A DNA stretch of 64,000 nt from contig JBOEGW010000010.1 of the NCBI GenBank assembly GCA_050633625.1, forward strand, positions 62,001 to 126,000. Reading direction: 5' to 3'. A program made the translations under genes and the position numbers. This document shows positions 7,651-16,526 of the stretch, in pieces (positions within the stretch are counted from its first letter, which is position 1; every line of letters begins with the position of its first letter). The stretch comes from JBOEGW01 sp050633625 (lineage in GTDB: Bacteria > Pseudomonadota > Alphaproteobacteria > Rhodobacterales > Rhodobacteraceae). Below the pieces are notes generated by a model. It ran no database searches and was not told the DNA's origin. It worked only from the letters and a program-made list of their open reading frames with translations.

Positions 7651-8694
7651 ATGGATTTGGAGAAGGTGGCGGAGCCTGCATATTGCGAGGCGGATTGGCC
7701 TGAGGGGGATGTTGGACCCTGCGAGTTTGCGCGGATTGAGGGGATTGAACCGCTGGATGCGCAGATGGGTGCGGAGGTGGAGGTTGAGCTTCCGACGGCG
7801 CTTGAGGGCGTTTTTCAGGCGGAAAAGACACTGTTTGCGCTGCTGGATGGGGCGAAGCAGGCGCAATTGCCGGAGCTTTTGGCGGCGTCTGGTTTGCCGT
7901 ATCGCTGTTTGTTTCAGGGGGTGGCGGAGGAGGAGTGGAAGAGTGCCGCGCCTTGGGTTGTTGAGCTGCGGCCGGGACATAAGTTTACGCGGATGATGTT
8001 TACCGACAGCGGATCGGGCACGCCTTGGGAAATGTGGGGGCAGGCTTTGGGACCGCTGATTGAAGTGGCGGCGAGCTTGGACAGTCTGCGCACGCGGTTG
8101 CGCAAATTCACCCGGATTGAGACCGAGGCGGGCGATTGGCTGTATTTTCGATTCTGGGAACGGCAAGTTTTGCCAGCGCTGGCGCAAAGCGGGGCTGGGG
8201 GCGAAGGCTTGGATGACGCGGCGGCGCTGGCGGATGCTTTGGTGGCGGATGTTGCGGGGGCGGCGCCAAAATGGTTCTTCCCGCATCCCAAACATAACAG
8301 CCTGATGACCGTGTGCCGCGCGAAAACGCGCGAGGGCGAGACGCCTGCGCGGCCAAAGCTGGGAGCGGCAGGGCAAACGGCGCTGGATCAGGGCACGGTG
8401 CGCCGACATGTGCGCGACGAAATTGCCGGGGCGCTTGCTGATGTGGACGCGGAAATTGCCACGCATTATGCCGCCGATCCGCGGCTCGCGGAGCTACGCA
8501 ACATGTTGGTGGGGCAGGGGTTTAAGCAGCCCGAGCACCGCACTGAGGCGATTTCGCTTTACCTAACGGCCTCGAAAGCGGGGCAGGCGGATCGCGCTTG
8601 GGCGACGCTGGCGGGGGACGGGCCGGGGCCAATGCAACGGCTGCATGTGCTCAAGACATTCCTCAAATCCCTGAACAAGGAGGTGGCGCAATGA
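7651..8694 (+). CDS. DUF4123 T6SS effector adaptor/chaperone
   Basis: A 347-residue protein with an N-terminal DUF4123 domain (about residues 28-145: TLFALLDGAKQAQLPELLAA, YRCLFQGVAEEEWKSAAPWV, TPWEMWGQALGPLI, WLYFRFWERQVLPAL). DUF4123 proteins (Tap/TEC family) load a cognate effector onto VgrG. The start at 7651 is preferred to the TTG at 7624 because GGAG lies 7 nt upstream of it. The C-terminal part contains an HTH-free helical tail (TVRRHVRDEIAGALADVDAE...). The stop overlaps the next start by 4 bp. Adaptor-plus-lipase order supports the role. Confidence 0.85.
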   Translation: MDLEKVAEPAYCEADWPEGDVGPCEFARIEGIEPLDAQMGAEVEVELPTALEGVFQAEKTLFALLDGAKQAQLPELLAASGLPYRCLFQGVAEEEWKSAAPWVVELRPGHKFTRMMFTDSGSGTPWEMWGQALGPLIEVAASLDSLRTRLRKFTRIETEAGDWLYFRFWERQVLPALAQSGAGGEGLDDAAALADALVADVAGAAPKWFFPHPKHNSLMTVCRAKTREGETPARPKLGAAGQTALDQGTVRRHVRDEIAGALADVDAEIATHYAADPRLAELRNMLVGQGFKQPEHRTEAISLYLTASKAGQADRAWATLAGDGPGPMQRLHVLKTFLKSLNKEVAQ

Positions 8695-9536
8695 GCGATG
8701 GTTTTCGGACGTGGTGCATTGGCCGACATTTGGTCAACCTGCCCTCCCTTTTTGAGATTGCCGATAGCTGGGGCGTGGTGCGAGGGATGACGCCGACACG
8801 GCTGGTACAGCCTGCCAGCATGATTGAGGATGTGGTGCGCGAGCGCGTCGAGGCCCTCAAGGGGGAACAGGTCAGCGAGAACGGTCTGAAACTCCTGTAT
8901 GCCGACCATGCAGCGCTTGGGCCGGGGCGTATGCGCATCCAGACCAAAGACGATCTGCGAAGCCTCAATGTGGAGGCGGAGGATTGGAACGAAGAGGTCT
9001 ATGTCGCCGCGCAACAGGCTCTATTCAAGCTTGAAACCGTCCTGACGCCCGACACCCAAGACGCTGTTCGCAAGGATATGGAAGCGGTCGCGGAGGGGCT
9101 TATGCCGCGCGAAGGCCAAGAGATTTCCCAAGGTCCAGGGGCCTGCATTGAGGGCGCGCATATCAATGTTCCTGCGGGCAATGAAAGCTTTGGCGCTTCA
9201 TTTGCGGCGCCGCCGGACCTGCGGCCAATGGGGTTTGATATTTCGATCATCAGCCGCACCGCCAATGACCCGCCGTATGAGGGCAGCTCCAGCATTAAGC
9301 GCGGGTTTGGCACGAAAATTGATATCGCCGGACTGTCGGGGAAGTACCTGATGATTGAGGATGATCAACGGTTTTACGTGGCGATTGCGGGTGTCGCCGG
9401 TGGCGGCGGCAAAGACGGAACAGAAATTACCGTCGAGTTCTACGATCAGCGCAAAGAGCGCGGTGCCCCCTATGACACGGCTTGGGCGAAGGACATGTGG
9501 CTGACGGTGCTTGATAGCATCCGGGCGAAACGATGA
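8691..9536 (+). CDS. Tli4-family protein, putative immunity to the adjacent lipase effector
   Basis: A 281-residue protein resembling the C-terminal domain of Tle cognate immunity protein 4 (Tli4). It shows the opening CIGRHLVNLP and later GFDISIISR, SIKRGFGTKIDIAG, GKYLMIEDDQRFYVAIAG and a C-terminal Trp-rich end. Start ATG at 8691 overlaps the adaptor stop (ATGA), implying coupling. Tli4 of Pseudomonas neutralises the phospholipase TplE in the periplasm, but this protein shows no signal peptide or lipobox, and the upstream in-frame extension to 8598 has none either. Immunity function is therefore probable from context, but its location is unexplained. Confidence 0.7.
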   Translation: MSDGFRTWCIGRHLVNLPSLFEIADSWGVVRGMTPTRLVQPASMIEDVVRERVEALKGEQVSENGLKLLYADHAALGPGRMRIQTKDDLRSLNVEAEDWNEEVYVAAQQALFKLETVLTPDTQDAVRKDMEAVAEGLMPREGQEISQGPGACIEGAHINVPAGNESFGASFAAPPDLRPMGFDISIISRTANDPPYEGSSSIKRGFGTKIDIAGLSGKYLMIEDDQRFYVAIAGVAGGGGKDGTEITVEFYDQRKERGAPYDTAWAKDMWLTVLDSIRAKR

Positions 9537-9549
9537 GGGAGGCGAGATC

Positions 9550-10962
9550 ATGAGCGTTGGAACACAACCCTGCCCACCCCCTTCGGTGATGCCAGTGATT
9601 TTCGTGCCCGGCATCATGGGCAGCCGCCTGAAGAATGCGCGCACTGGCCGACTTGCGTGGGATCCGGGCAGCAACCTTGGCACAGCTTGGGAAGGCTACA
9701 CCCAAGGCGCTGCGGGCAAACGCGCGCGGCTTGTGGGCGCGCCATCAGGTGGGTTTGATCCGGGGCTTTTGGAAGTGGATTATGGCGACAGCTCGGCGCC
9801 GTATCATGACCGCGGTTGGGGCGGATTGATGCAGGATTTTTATGGCGGGTTTGTCACTTGGTTGCAGCATACGGCGGCGCAACCCGGCGCTGGCGTGGTG
9901 CGCCGGGGCTGTTTCAACATTCATTATGAAGCCTATGCCCATCCTTATAATTGGATGGATAGCAACATTGAGAGCGGGCAAAAGCTGGGCGATCGGGTGG
10001 ATCAGGCGATTGCGGAAACTGAAGAAACCTACGGCGATCGTGATGTGAATATTCTGAAGCCGGTAATCATCACCCATTCGATGGGCGGGCTTGTGTGCCG
10101 CGCGTTCACGGAGATGCACGGCGGGGCGAGCAAGGTACATGCTGTGATTCATGGTGCGATGCCGACCCATGGATCACCCGCGACATACAAGCGGATCATG
10201 GCGGGATTTGAGGGCTGGTATATTTCGCCCGCGCGCCATGTGCTTGGGGCGAACCAACGAGAGACCACGGCAACGGCGGGCAACGGGCCGGGGCCTTTGT
10301 CGCTTTTGCCCAATGATCATCACGTTTCGGTGGACGGTTCTGCGCCTTGGCTTAAGGCGACAGGGCGCTCTGGTTCGACCTTGTGGTCGCGCCCAAGCGG
10401 CAGCCCCTATAGTGAGATTTACCTCGATCAATCGCATTGGTGGCGGATGATTTATGCGCGGTATTTGAACCCGGCGGGCGGACGATCTGAGGCGACTGAG
10501 TTTCGTGGATTTCGGGCAGAATTGAACAAGGCGAAGGCGTTGCACGATGGGATTGCGCCAAGCGGGTATCATGCGAATACGCGGATGATCTATGTGGATA
10601 GTGATGAGTTGCCGAGCTTTGATCATGTGGAGTGGAAGCAGTCTTTAAGCCAGGATACGCCGCCGTCAGGAAGCTACAGGAATTCGACAACCGGGACGTT
10701 GACTTGGAGTGAGTTGATCGACACCGGCGTGATGATGGGCGGCGGGATGCGCTCGATGAATGTGCCGGTGACGCGATACGAAATTCAGGACGGGGATGCG
10801 CCGGGGGATGGGACGGTTCATGCTGGTTCGGGCCGTCATGTGAGTGGGCCGATGGTGGTGGCGACGCGGCGCGGGGCCGAGCATGACCAGACGTTCAACT
10901 CCAGCGAAGTGAAGGGATTGGTGGCGCAATACTTGTACGATTTCGTACAGGAGCAGAACTGA
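9550..10962 (+). CDS. Alpha/beta-hydrolase lipase, putative T6SS Tle-type effector
   Basis: A 470-residue lipase of the LCAT/PGAP1-like alpha/beta-hydrolase kind. The N-terminus VIFVPGIMGSRLKNARTGRL gives the oxyanion region; the nucleophile is Ser177 in THSMGG (a GxSxG variant with Thr in the first place); GPGPLSLLPND and the C-terminal GDGTVHAGSGRH provide the usual Asp/His region. No signal peptide is present, as expected for T6SS cargo. The start at 9550 has GAGGCGAG upstream; the frame from 9511 is a longer alternative. The adaptor and Tli4-like genes directly upstream make an antibacterial phospholipase (Tle) effector the likely role. The exact Tle class is uncertain. Confidence 0.8.
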   Translation: MSVGTQPCPPPSVMPVIFVPGIMGSRLKNARTGRLAWDPGSNLGTAWEGYTQGAAGKRARLVGAPSGGFDPGLLEVDYGDSSAPYHDRGWGGLMQDFYGGFVTWLQHTAAQPGAGVVRRGCFNIHYEAYAHPYNWMDSNIESGQKLGDRVDQAIAETEETYGDRDVNILKPVIITHSMGGLVCRAFTEMHGGASKVHAVIHGAMPTHGSPATYKRIMAGFEGWYISPARHVLGANQRETTATAGNGPGPLSLLPNDHHVSVDGSAPWLKATGRSGSTLWSRPSGSPYSEIYLDQSHWWRMIYARYLNPAGGRSEATEFRGFRAELNKAKALHDGIAPSGYHANTRMIYVDSDELPSFDHVEWKQSLSQDTPPSGSYRNSTTGTLTWSELIDTGVMMGGGMRSMNVPVTRYEIQDGDAPGDGTVHAGSGRHVSGPMVVATRRGAEHDQTFNSSEVKGLVAQYLYDFVQEQN

Positions 10963-10989
10963 ATTCAGCATGAATAGACCCGCATATGT

Positions 10990-11009
10990 GCCGCGTGACG
11001 CGGCGTTTT
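10990..11009 (+). terminator. Short hairpin plus T-run after the lipase gene
   Basis: GCCGCG (10990-10995), loop TGA, CGCGGC (10999-11004), then GTTTT. A compact 6-bp GC stem with four Ts, 28 bp after the lipase stop. A plausible rho-independent terminator for the T6SS cargo operon. Confidence 0.5.
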
Positions 11010-11070
11010 GCGCGACAAGGCGGCGGGGGGTCGTGTTAGCTTTTCGCAACATGTGAGGAGGAGTTTTGTC

Positions 11071-11997
11071 ATGGTATATGCGTATCGTGAGGTGGCCTCG
11101 GGATTGCGGTTTCCGGAGGGGCCTGTGGTCTTGGGCGATGGGTCTGTGGTGTTGGTTGAGATCGCCGGGCGGGCCATTACGCGGGTGTTTGCGGATGGGA
11201 CAACCGAGGTGATTGCGGACTGTCCGGGGGGGCCGAATGGATTGGCGCTGGGGCCGGATGGGCAGATTTACATTTGTAACAACGGCGGCGGATTTAACTT
11301 TGCGACCACGGATGGGGTGTTGCATCCGGCGGGGGGTGAGCCGGACTATTCTGGCGGGCGGATTGAGCGGCTGGACCTTGCGAGTGGTGAGATTGTTGAG
11401 CTGTTTCGCGAGGTTGAGGGGCGTGCGTTGATGATGCCCAATGACATCGTTTTTGACCGGCAGGGCGGATTTTATTTCACTGATTTTGGGCATCGCGCAA
11501 AAGGCGCGCAGCATTATGGGGCGCTGTATTATGGGCGCACGGATGGGGGGGCGCCGGTGCGGGTGGCTGGGGATTTGATTTCGCCAAATGGGGTTGGATT
11601 GTCGCCGGATGAACGCAAAGTTTATGTGGCGGAGACCTATACTGGGCGGCTTAAGGCGTTTGATATTGTAGCGCCGGGGCAGGTGGCGGGGGTACCTATG
11701 TTTGAGCCGGGGCGGGCGCTTCATGCGCAGGTTGAGGGGTTTCGGCGGTATGATTCCTTGGCGGTGGAGGCGGATGGGGCCGTGTGCATTGGCTCGCTCA
11801 CGCCAGGCGGGATTACTGTGATTGATGCGCAGGGCAAGCACCGGGAAACGGAAATTATGCCGGATTTGTTCCCGACAAACATTGCGTTTGGCGGCGCGGA
11901 TATGCGCACGGCGTTTGTGACTTTGTCGGGCAGTGGGCGGTTGATTGCTGTGGAGTGGCCACGCGCGGGGCTGGTTCTGAATTATCAGCAGAGGTGA
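11071..11997 (+). CDS. SMP-30/gluconolaconase/LRE family lactonase
   Basis: A 308-residue beta-propeller hydrolase. The start at 11071 follows GAGGAGG; the upstream frame is not supported. Family hallmarks are GLRFPEGPVVLGDGSVVLVE near the start (metal-binding Glu), CPGGPNGLALGPDGQIYICN, MMPNDIVFDRQGGFYFTD, ISPNGVGLSPDERKVYVAET and EADGAVCIGSL. These give the Glu/Asn/Asp metal site of gluconolactonase-like enzymes. It probably opens a lactone made by the oxygenase/dehydrogenase genes downstream; the substrate is not evident. It is 159 bp from the Rieske gene and may form one transcript with it. Confidence 0.85.
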   Translation: MVYAYREVASGLRFPEGPVVLGDGSVVLVEIAGRAITRVFADGTTEVIADCPGGPNGLALGPDGQIYICNNGGGFNFATTDGVLHPAGGEPDYSGGRIERLDLASGEIVELFREVEGRALMMPNDIVFDRQGGFYFTDFGHRAKGAQHYGALYYGRTDGGAPVRVAGDLISPNGVGLSPDERKVYVAETYTGRLKAFDIVAPGQVAGVPMFEPGRALHAQVEGFRRYDSLAVEADGAVCIGSLTPGGITVIDAQGKHRETEIMPDLFPTNIAFGGADMRTAFVTLSGSGRLIAVEWPRAGLVLNYQQR

Positions 11998-12156
11998 GGG
12001 CAGGAGGCGGCGACACAGGCGGAGCATGATCCAAACACTTCCAGTTTTCTTATAGGGTGGAGAGGGTTCCGATTTCAAAGTTGGAGCGCCAGAGGCGAAA
12101 GGTAACTTCAGTTGGCGGGGTCTCCCGCTTTTGCTTTCTATTTGACTGGAGCGGCC

Positions 12157-13473
12157 ATGAAACCTCAAGATTCAGAAGATATGACCCGTGTTGGGCCGGG
12201 CACCGTAATGGGCGACTTCATGCGCCAGTATTGGATGCCGGCTATTCAGTCGAGTGAATTGGTGGCGGATGGGGATCCGGTGCGGATCATGCTTTTGTGC
12301 GAAAAGCTTATTGCCTTTCGCGACAGTGAAGGCCGGGTCGGGATTTTGGATCAACGCTGTCCGCATCGCTGCGCGTCGTTGTTTTTGGGGCGCAATGAGG
12401 AAAGCGGTATTCGATGCGTTTACCATGGCTGGAAGTTTGACGTCTTTGGGAACTGTCTTGAGATGCCGAATGTGCCGGTGGATTTTCGGTTTGAGCCGCG
12501 CGTTAAGGCCAAGGCCTATAAGACGCATGAGCAAAACGGGCTGGTTTGGGTCTATATGGGGCCGGAGCAGGACAACCCGCCGCCGCTGCCTGAGATCGAG
12601 GCGACCATGGCGAAAGACCCGGAAATCTGGTGTTTGATGCGCGATTGCAATTGGTTGCAGGCGCTTGAAGGCGATATTGACACCAGCCATGTCGGGTTCT
12701 TGCATGTTGGGTCGTTGGAGCTGGATGACATCGAGGAAGATCATCCGATGCGCCCGACCATTTTGAACCGCGCGCCGGAATACAAGGTTTTGCCCTCCGA
12801 CTGGGGCGTGATGTATGGCGGGTTTCGTGAGAACGACGATGGGCAAATGTCATGGCGGGTGGCGCATTATATGTTCCCGTTCTGGACACAAACCCCGAAC
12901 AATCGGTTCAACAGCCGGGCGATTGCGCGGGCCTGGGTGCCGATTGATGACAATCATTCGATGCTGTTCGATATCACTTGCGGCTCGGACGAGGGCAACC
13001 CTGCCTATAAGTCACGGCGCAAATCTGGCGAGCTGTTGTTTGACAAGTTTGACTACGCGCCAAACGGCACAGGGTTTTATGATCGCTGGCGCTGTAAGGA
13101 CGATGCCGAGAACGATTGGGGCATAGATCGCGAGAGCCAGCGCAGCGGACAGCAATACACCGGGATCGCCAATATCACGATGCAGGATCAGGCCGTGACC
13201 GAGAGTATGGGACCGATCACGGATCATAGTTTTGAACATCTTGCGCCTTCGGATGCGATGGTGGCGCGGACCCGGCGGCGGGTGCTCTTGGCGGCGCGAG
13301 CGCTGCGCGAGGAGGGCGTAACGCCGCCCGGCGTGACAGATCCGGGGATCTTCTACAAAGCGCGCGCTGGCTCGTTTTTGCATAGCCCGGAGGCCCCGCT
13401 GGACGAAGCCTATGAGGCGGCGCTGGCCGCAGCCGAACGCTACGGCGACAAGACCGTTGAGCCAGCGGAATAG
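12157..13473 (+). CDS. Rieske non-heme iron oxygenase, alpha subunit (phthalate dioxygenase-like)
   Basis: A 438-residue ring-hydroxylating or O-demethylating oxygenase. The Rieske [2Fe-2S] ligands are C68-P-H70 and C87-VY-H90 (IRCVYHGWKFD). The mononuclear iron site is in NWLQALEGDIDTSHVGFLH, which has the DxxH...H pattern. Length and motifs fit the phthalate 4,5-dioxygenase/phenoxybenzoate dioxygenase group. The start at 12157 has GGAGCGG upstream; the TTG start at 12112 is not supported. It is followed 23 bp later by its probable electron donor. Substrate is unknown; aryl ethers or aromatic acids are typical. Confidence 0.88.
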   Translation: MKPQDSEDMTRVGPGTVMGDFMRQYWMPAIQSSELVADGDPVRIMLLCEKLIAFRDSEGRVGILDQRCPHRCASLFLGRNEESGIRCVYHGWKFDVFGNCLEMPNVPVDFRFEPRVKAKAYKTHEQNGLVWVYMGPEQDNPPPLPEIEATMAKDPEIWCLMRDCNWLQALEGDIDTSHVGFLHVGSLELDDIEEDHPMRPTILNRAPEYKVLPSDWGVMYGGFRENDDGQMSWRVAHYMFPFWTQTPNNRFNSRAIARAWVPIDDNHSMLFDITCGSDEGNPAYKSRRKSGELLFDKFDYAPNGTGFYDRWRCKDDAENDWGIDRESQRSGQQYTGIANITMQDQAVTESMGPITDHSFEHLAPSDAMVARTRRRVLLAARALREEGVTPPGVTDPGIFYKARAGSFLHSPEAPLDEAYEAALAAAERYGDKTVEPAE

Positions 13474-13496
13474 GGCAGAGAGAGGCGCGCGAGACA

Positions 13497-14432
13497 ATGA
13501 TGAAGGCAAGACTGATCCAGATCCGGCTGGAGGCTGAAGGGGTGCATGCGTATCGCTTTGCTGCTCTGCCGGGACAAACGCTGCCCGCTTTTGAGGCGGG
13601 CGCCCATGTGAACGTGACGCTTGATGGCTCCCTTGCGCGCAGCTACTCGCTGCTCAACGATCCGGCTGAGGCTTCGTATTATGACATAGCGGTGCATCTC
13701 GCACCCGACTCAAAAGGCGGATCGCGTTATATCCACGAGAACTGGCGAGTTGGGCTGGTGGTCGAGATGTCAGAGCCAAGCAATAACTTTCCGCTGGAAG
13801 AAGGCGCGGCGCATAGTGTTTTGATCGCCGGGGGCATTGGGATTACGCCAATGCTGTCGATGATGGCCCGGCTTGAGACCTTGGGGCGATCATGGGAATT
13901 GCACTATGTGGCTCAGTCGCAAGAGCGCGCCGCTTTTTGTGAGGCGTTGGCGGGGCGTGACAATGTGCATGTGCAGTTTGACGGGATCGAGGGCGGCCAA
14001 CCTCTTGATCTTAAAGGCATCGTTCAGGGTGCCCCGAAGGAGGCGCACCTGTATTGTTGCGGGCCACAGGGGATGCTTGATGCCTATAAGGGCTTCGCGC
14101 AGGGGCGCCCTGCGGAGCATGTTCATCTTGAGTATTTCACAGCTGATACGCAGATCGCCACAGAAGGCGGTTTTGTTGTGGAGCTTGCCAAGAGTGGCAA
14201 AGCTGTTGAGGTCAAGGAGGGAGAGCGCATCTTGGATGTGTTGCTTGAGCAGGGAGTTGATGTGAGCTTTGCCTGCTCTGAGGGCACCTGTGGCACCTGT
14301 GAAACCCGGGTGATTTCGGGCACGCCTGATCATCGCGATTTCTTCCTGACGGATGATGAAAAGGCATCGGGCCAGATGATGATGGTGTGTTGTTCCGGCT
14401 GCAAGAGCGACAGGCTCGTGTTGGATTTGTGA
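13497..14432 (+). CDS. Phthalate dioxygenase reductase-type (PDR/VanB) oxidoreductase
   Basis: A 311-residue NAD(P)H reductase. The flavin domain has RSYSLLNDP; the nucleotide-binding part has VLIAGGIGITPMLSM and LYCCGPQGMLDAY; and the C-terminal plant-type [2Fe-2S] domain has CSEGTCGTC with the last ligand in MMMVCCSGC. This FNR-then-ferredoxin order is that of PDR and VanB. It passes electrons to a Rieske oxygenase; the partner is the gene just upstream and possibly also the second oxygenase at 16608-17651, which has no reductase of its own nearby. Six bp separate it from the next SDR gene. Confidence 0.9.
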   Translation: MMKARLIQIRLEAEGVHAYRFAALPGQTLPAFEAGAHVNVTLDGSLARSYSLLNDPAEASYYDIAVHLAPDSKGGSRYIHENWRVGLVVEMSEPSNNFPLEEGAAHSVLIAGGIGITPMLSMMARLETLGRSWELHYVAQSQERAAFCEALAGRDNVHVQFDGIEGGQPLDLKGIVQGAPKEAHLYCCGPQGMLDAYKGFAQGRPAEHVHLEYFTADTQIATEGGFVVELAKSGKAVEVKEGERILDVLLEQGVDVSFACSEGTCGTCETRVISGTPDHRDFFLTDDEKASGQMMMVCCSGCKSDRLVLDL

Positions 14433-14438
14433 GGCGCG

Positions 14439-15215
14439 ATGATGGATTTTGACATTCCTGAGGTTGGTAGTTTTCGCTTTGATGGGCGTGTTGCTTTGGT
14501 GACCGGGGCTGGCAAGAACGTCGGTGCGGCGATTGCGGCTGAGCTTCATGCGGGCGGTGCGAAAGTGGCGGTGACGGATGCCAATGAGGACTGGGCGCGC
14601 GAAACGGCGCTTGGGTTGGATGCGCAGGGCGAGACGGCGATTGGGCTGGCGCTGGATGTGCGAGAAGTTGCGGATTTTGTGGCGGCGCGCGCGGCGGTGA
14701 GTGCCAAATGGGGCAAGATCGACATCGTGGTGAACAACGCGGGCTGGGCCAAGCGGACCCCGGTGGCGGAGATTACGCCGGAGGAGTTCGACGCTGTGAT
14801 GCAGGTCAATATGCGCAGTGTTTTCCTGTCATGTCAGTGTTTTGCGCCGCATATGCAGGCGAATGGATTTGGTCGGATTGTGAATGTCACCTCGTTGGCC
14901 GGACAAAACGGTGGCACCGTGGCCGCCCCGCATTATGCCGCCTCCAAAGCGGGAGCGAATATGCTCACCAAGTATTTCGCGCGTCAGTTGGCGGGCAGTG
15001 GCGTCACGGTGAATGGGGTGTGCCCGGGGCCAATTGACAGCGCGAAAACCCGGCTGACGCAGGCGCAGATTGAGGCTGTGGAAGCGCAGGTTCCGGTCGG
15101 GCGTTTCATGCGGATGGATGAGATTGCCGCTGCTGTTGCGCTTTTGGCGTCAGAGCGGGGCGGGTTTTTCATGGGCGCGACTTTGGATATGAACGGTGGC
15201 CTCTATATGCGATGA
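14439..15215 (+). CDS. Short-chain dehydrogenase/reductase (SDR)
   Basis: A 258-residue classical SDR: GAGKNVGAA cofactor motif after VALVTG, NNAGWAKRTP, catalytic Ser in VNVTSLAGQNGG and the YAASK active-site tetrad element, ending with the usual dimerisation tail (FFMGATLDMNGGLYMR). Located 6 bp after the reductase gene, so almost certainly in the same operon. It probably oxidises the alcohol or cis-diol formed by the Rieske oxygenase; the true substrate is not evident from sequence. Confidence 0.88.
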   Translation: MMDFDIPEVGSFRFDGRVALVTGAGKNVGAAIAAELHAGGAKVAVTDANEDWARETALGLDAQGETAIGLALDVREVADFVAARAAVSAKWGKIDIVVNNAGWAKRTPVAEITPEEFDAVMQVNMRSVFLSCQCFAPHMQANGFGRIVNVTSLAGQNGGTVAAPHYAASKAGANMLTKYFARQLAGSGVTVNGVCPGPIDSAKTRLTQAQIEAVEAQVPVGRFMRMDEIAAAVALLASERGGFFMGATLDMNGGLYMR

Positions 15216-15245
15216 TGGGATGCGAACAGACCAAGGCGACGCGCC

Positions 15246-16469
15246 ATGATGATGCATCCATTTGACTTGAACCTGCGGCACCTGCGCGCGCTGATCGCTA
15301 TTCGTGAGCAGGGCAGTATTAGCGGGGCGGCGGAGATTGTGAGCTTGTCGCAACCTGCGCTGACGCAGGGGCTTGCGAAACTGGAGGCGCAATTCGCCTG
15401 TACCCTGTTTGAACGGCGCAGTGATGGCATGGTGCCGACGCGGTTTGGCCAGCTTGTTACGGATCGTGCGGAGGCGGCGCTGGCGCATTTGGCGGGGGGG
15501 ACTAAAGGGTTTAACCGCGTGTTTTCATTGCCGGAAAATGTGATCACTATGACGCAGGTTCGCGCCTTTCTGGCCTTGGCGGATGCTGGGAGTTTTGTCA
15601 GCGCGGCGGGCACGATGGGGCTGTCGCAGACTGCTGTACATCGTGGCGTGCGGGAGTTGGAAAGCGTGCTGGGCGCGGAGATGGTTGAGCGGCGCGGGCG
15701 CGGTGTTTGGATCAATGCGGGGGGCAAAAGGTTTGCGCGTGGGGCGCGGCTGGCGGTTGCGGAGCTGGCGGCGGCGATTGCTGACACGCAGGACGAAAGC
15801 GAGGGGGAATCGATTGCGATTGGCGCGTTGCCCTTGTCGCGGCCTTTCTTGGTGCCGGCGGCGATGGGGCGGCTTGCGGCGGAACGCCCGCGTGCGCGAT
15901 TTGAGATTTTTGAGGGCAGTTGGCGTGAAATGGTGGAGCCTTTGCGCGATGGGGCGGTGGACATGGTGGTGGGAACGCTGCGCTCGCATGAGGTGGCGGA
16001 TTTGCGGCAGGTTCCGATCTATGACGACCAGCTTGTGATTGCGGCGGGGGCGGAACATCCTTTGGCGGGGGCGCAAAAGCCGGACTTGGATGCGTTGCGC
16101 CGCTATCCATGGATCGTGCCGCCCAAAAATTCGCCTCTGCGGCAAGAATGGGAGCGCTTGTTTGCCGGGTCGCAAAAGCCAAATGGGCCGATTGAAACGG
16201 GGTCGGTTATGATCATCGGGCGGCTCTTGACGGAGGGCGAGTTTCTGACCCTCCTTTCCCCTTCTCAAATCGCTCTCCAGATTGGGGCTGGCTTGCTTGC
16301 GCAGGTCGGGCCGCCGCTCTCGCAAAGCACCCGGCGGCTTGGCATTATCGTCCGGCAGGATTGGCGTCCGACGCGATTGCAGCGGCGGTTTATGGAGCTT
16401 TTGGTGGACCTTGGGGAAAGCCCGGATTCCCACGAAAACCACCCGATCGCTTCGCGTGGCTGGATATAG
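15246..16469 (+). CDS. LysR-family regulator with two tandem HTH domains
   Basis: A 407-residue LysR-type regulator, about 100 residues longer than usual. Two complete LysR-type winged HTH segments are visible: residues 8-67 (LRHLRALIAIREQGSISGAA, SLSQPALTQGLAKLE) and residues 100-160 (MTQVRAFLALADAGSFVSAA, GLSQTAVHRGVRELE). A standard effector-binding domain follows (LPLSRPFLVPAAMGRLAAER, YDDQLVIAAGAEHPL). It ends the 12157-15215 oxygenase block on the same strand, so it may regulate that block or the next. Double-HTH LysR proteins are uncommon; the duplication is intact and in one frame. Confidence 0.9.
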   Translation: MMMHPFDLNLRHLRALIAIREQGSISGAAEIVSLSQPALTQGLAKLEAQFACTLFERRSDGMVPTRFGQLVTDRAEAALAHLAGGTKGFNRVFSLPENVITMTQVRAFLALADAGSFVSAAGTMGLSQTAVHRGVRELESVLGAEMVERRGRGVWINAGGKRFARGARLAVAELAAAIADTQDESEGESIAIGALPLSRPFLVPAAMGRLAAERPRARFEIFEGSWREMVEPLRDGAVDMVVGTLRSHEVADLRQVPIYDDQLVIAAGAEHPLAGAQKPDLDALRRYPWIVPPKNSPLRQEWERLFAGSQKPNGPIETGSVMIIGRLLTEGEFLTLLSPSQIALQIGAGLLAQVGPPLSQSTRRLGIIVRQDWRPTRLQRRFMELLVDLGESPDSHENHPIASRGWI

Positions 16470-16485
16470 GACTTTTCCGGTATTT

Positions 16486-16522
16486 CAATAGGCCCCATGG
16501 GTTTGCAATTGGACCCCTATTG
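16486..16522. repeat. Inverted repeat between lysR and the second oxygenase
   Basis: CAATAGG (16486-16492) and CCTATTG (16516-16522) form 7-bp arms around a 23-bp loop, just after the LysR gene and next to the 14-bp dyad at 16527. It may be a weak terminator for lysR or part of the operator region; there is no T-run after it. Confidence 0.3.
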
Positions 16523-16526
16523 ATTA

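Noticed and set aside
10666..12168. 500-codon minus-strand open frame
   Set aside because: Lies opposite the lipase and SMP-30 genes; the predicted product is Arg/Pro/His-rich with no family resemblance. It follows from GC-rich codon use on the other strand.
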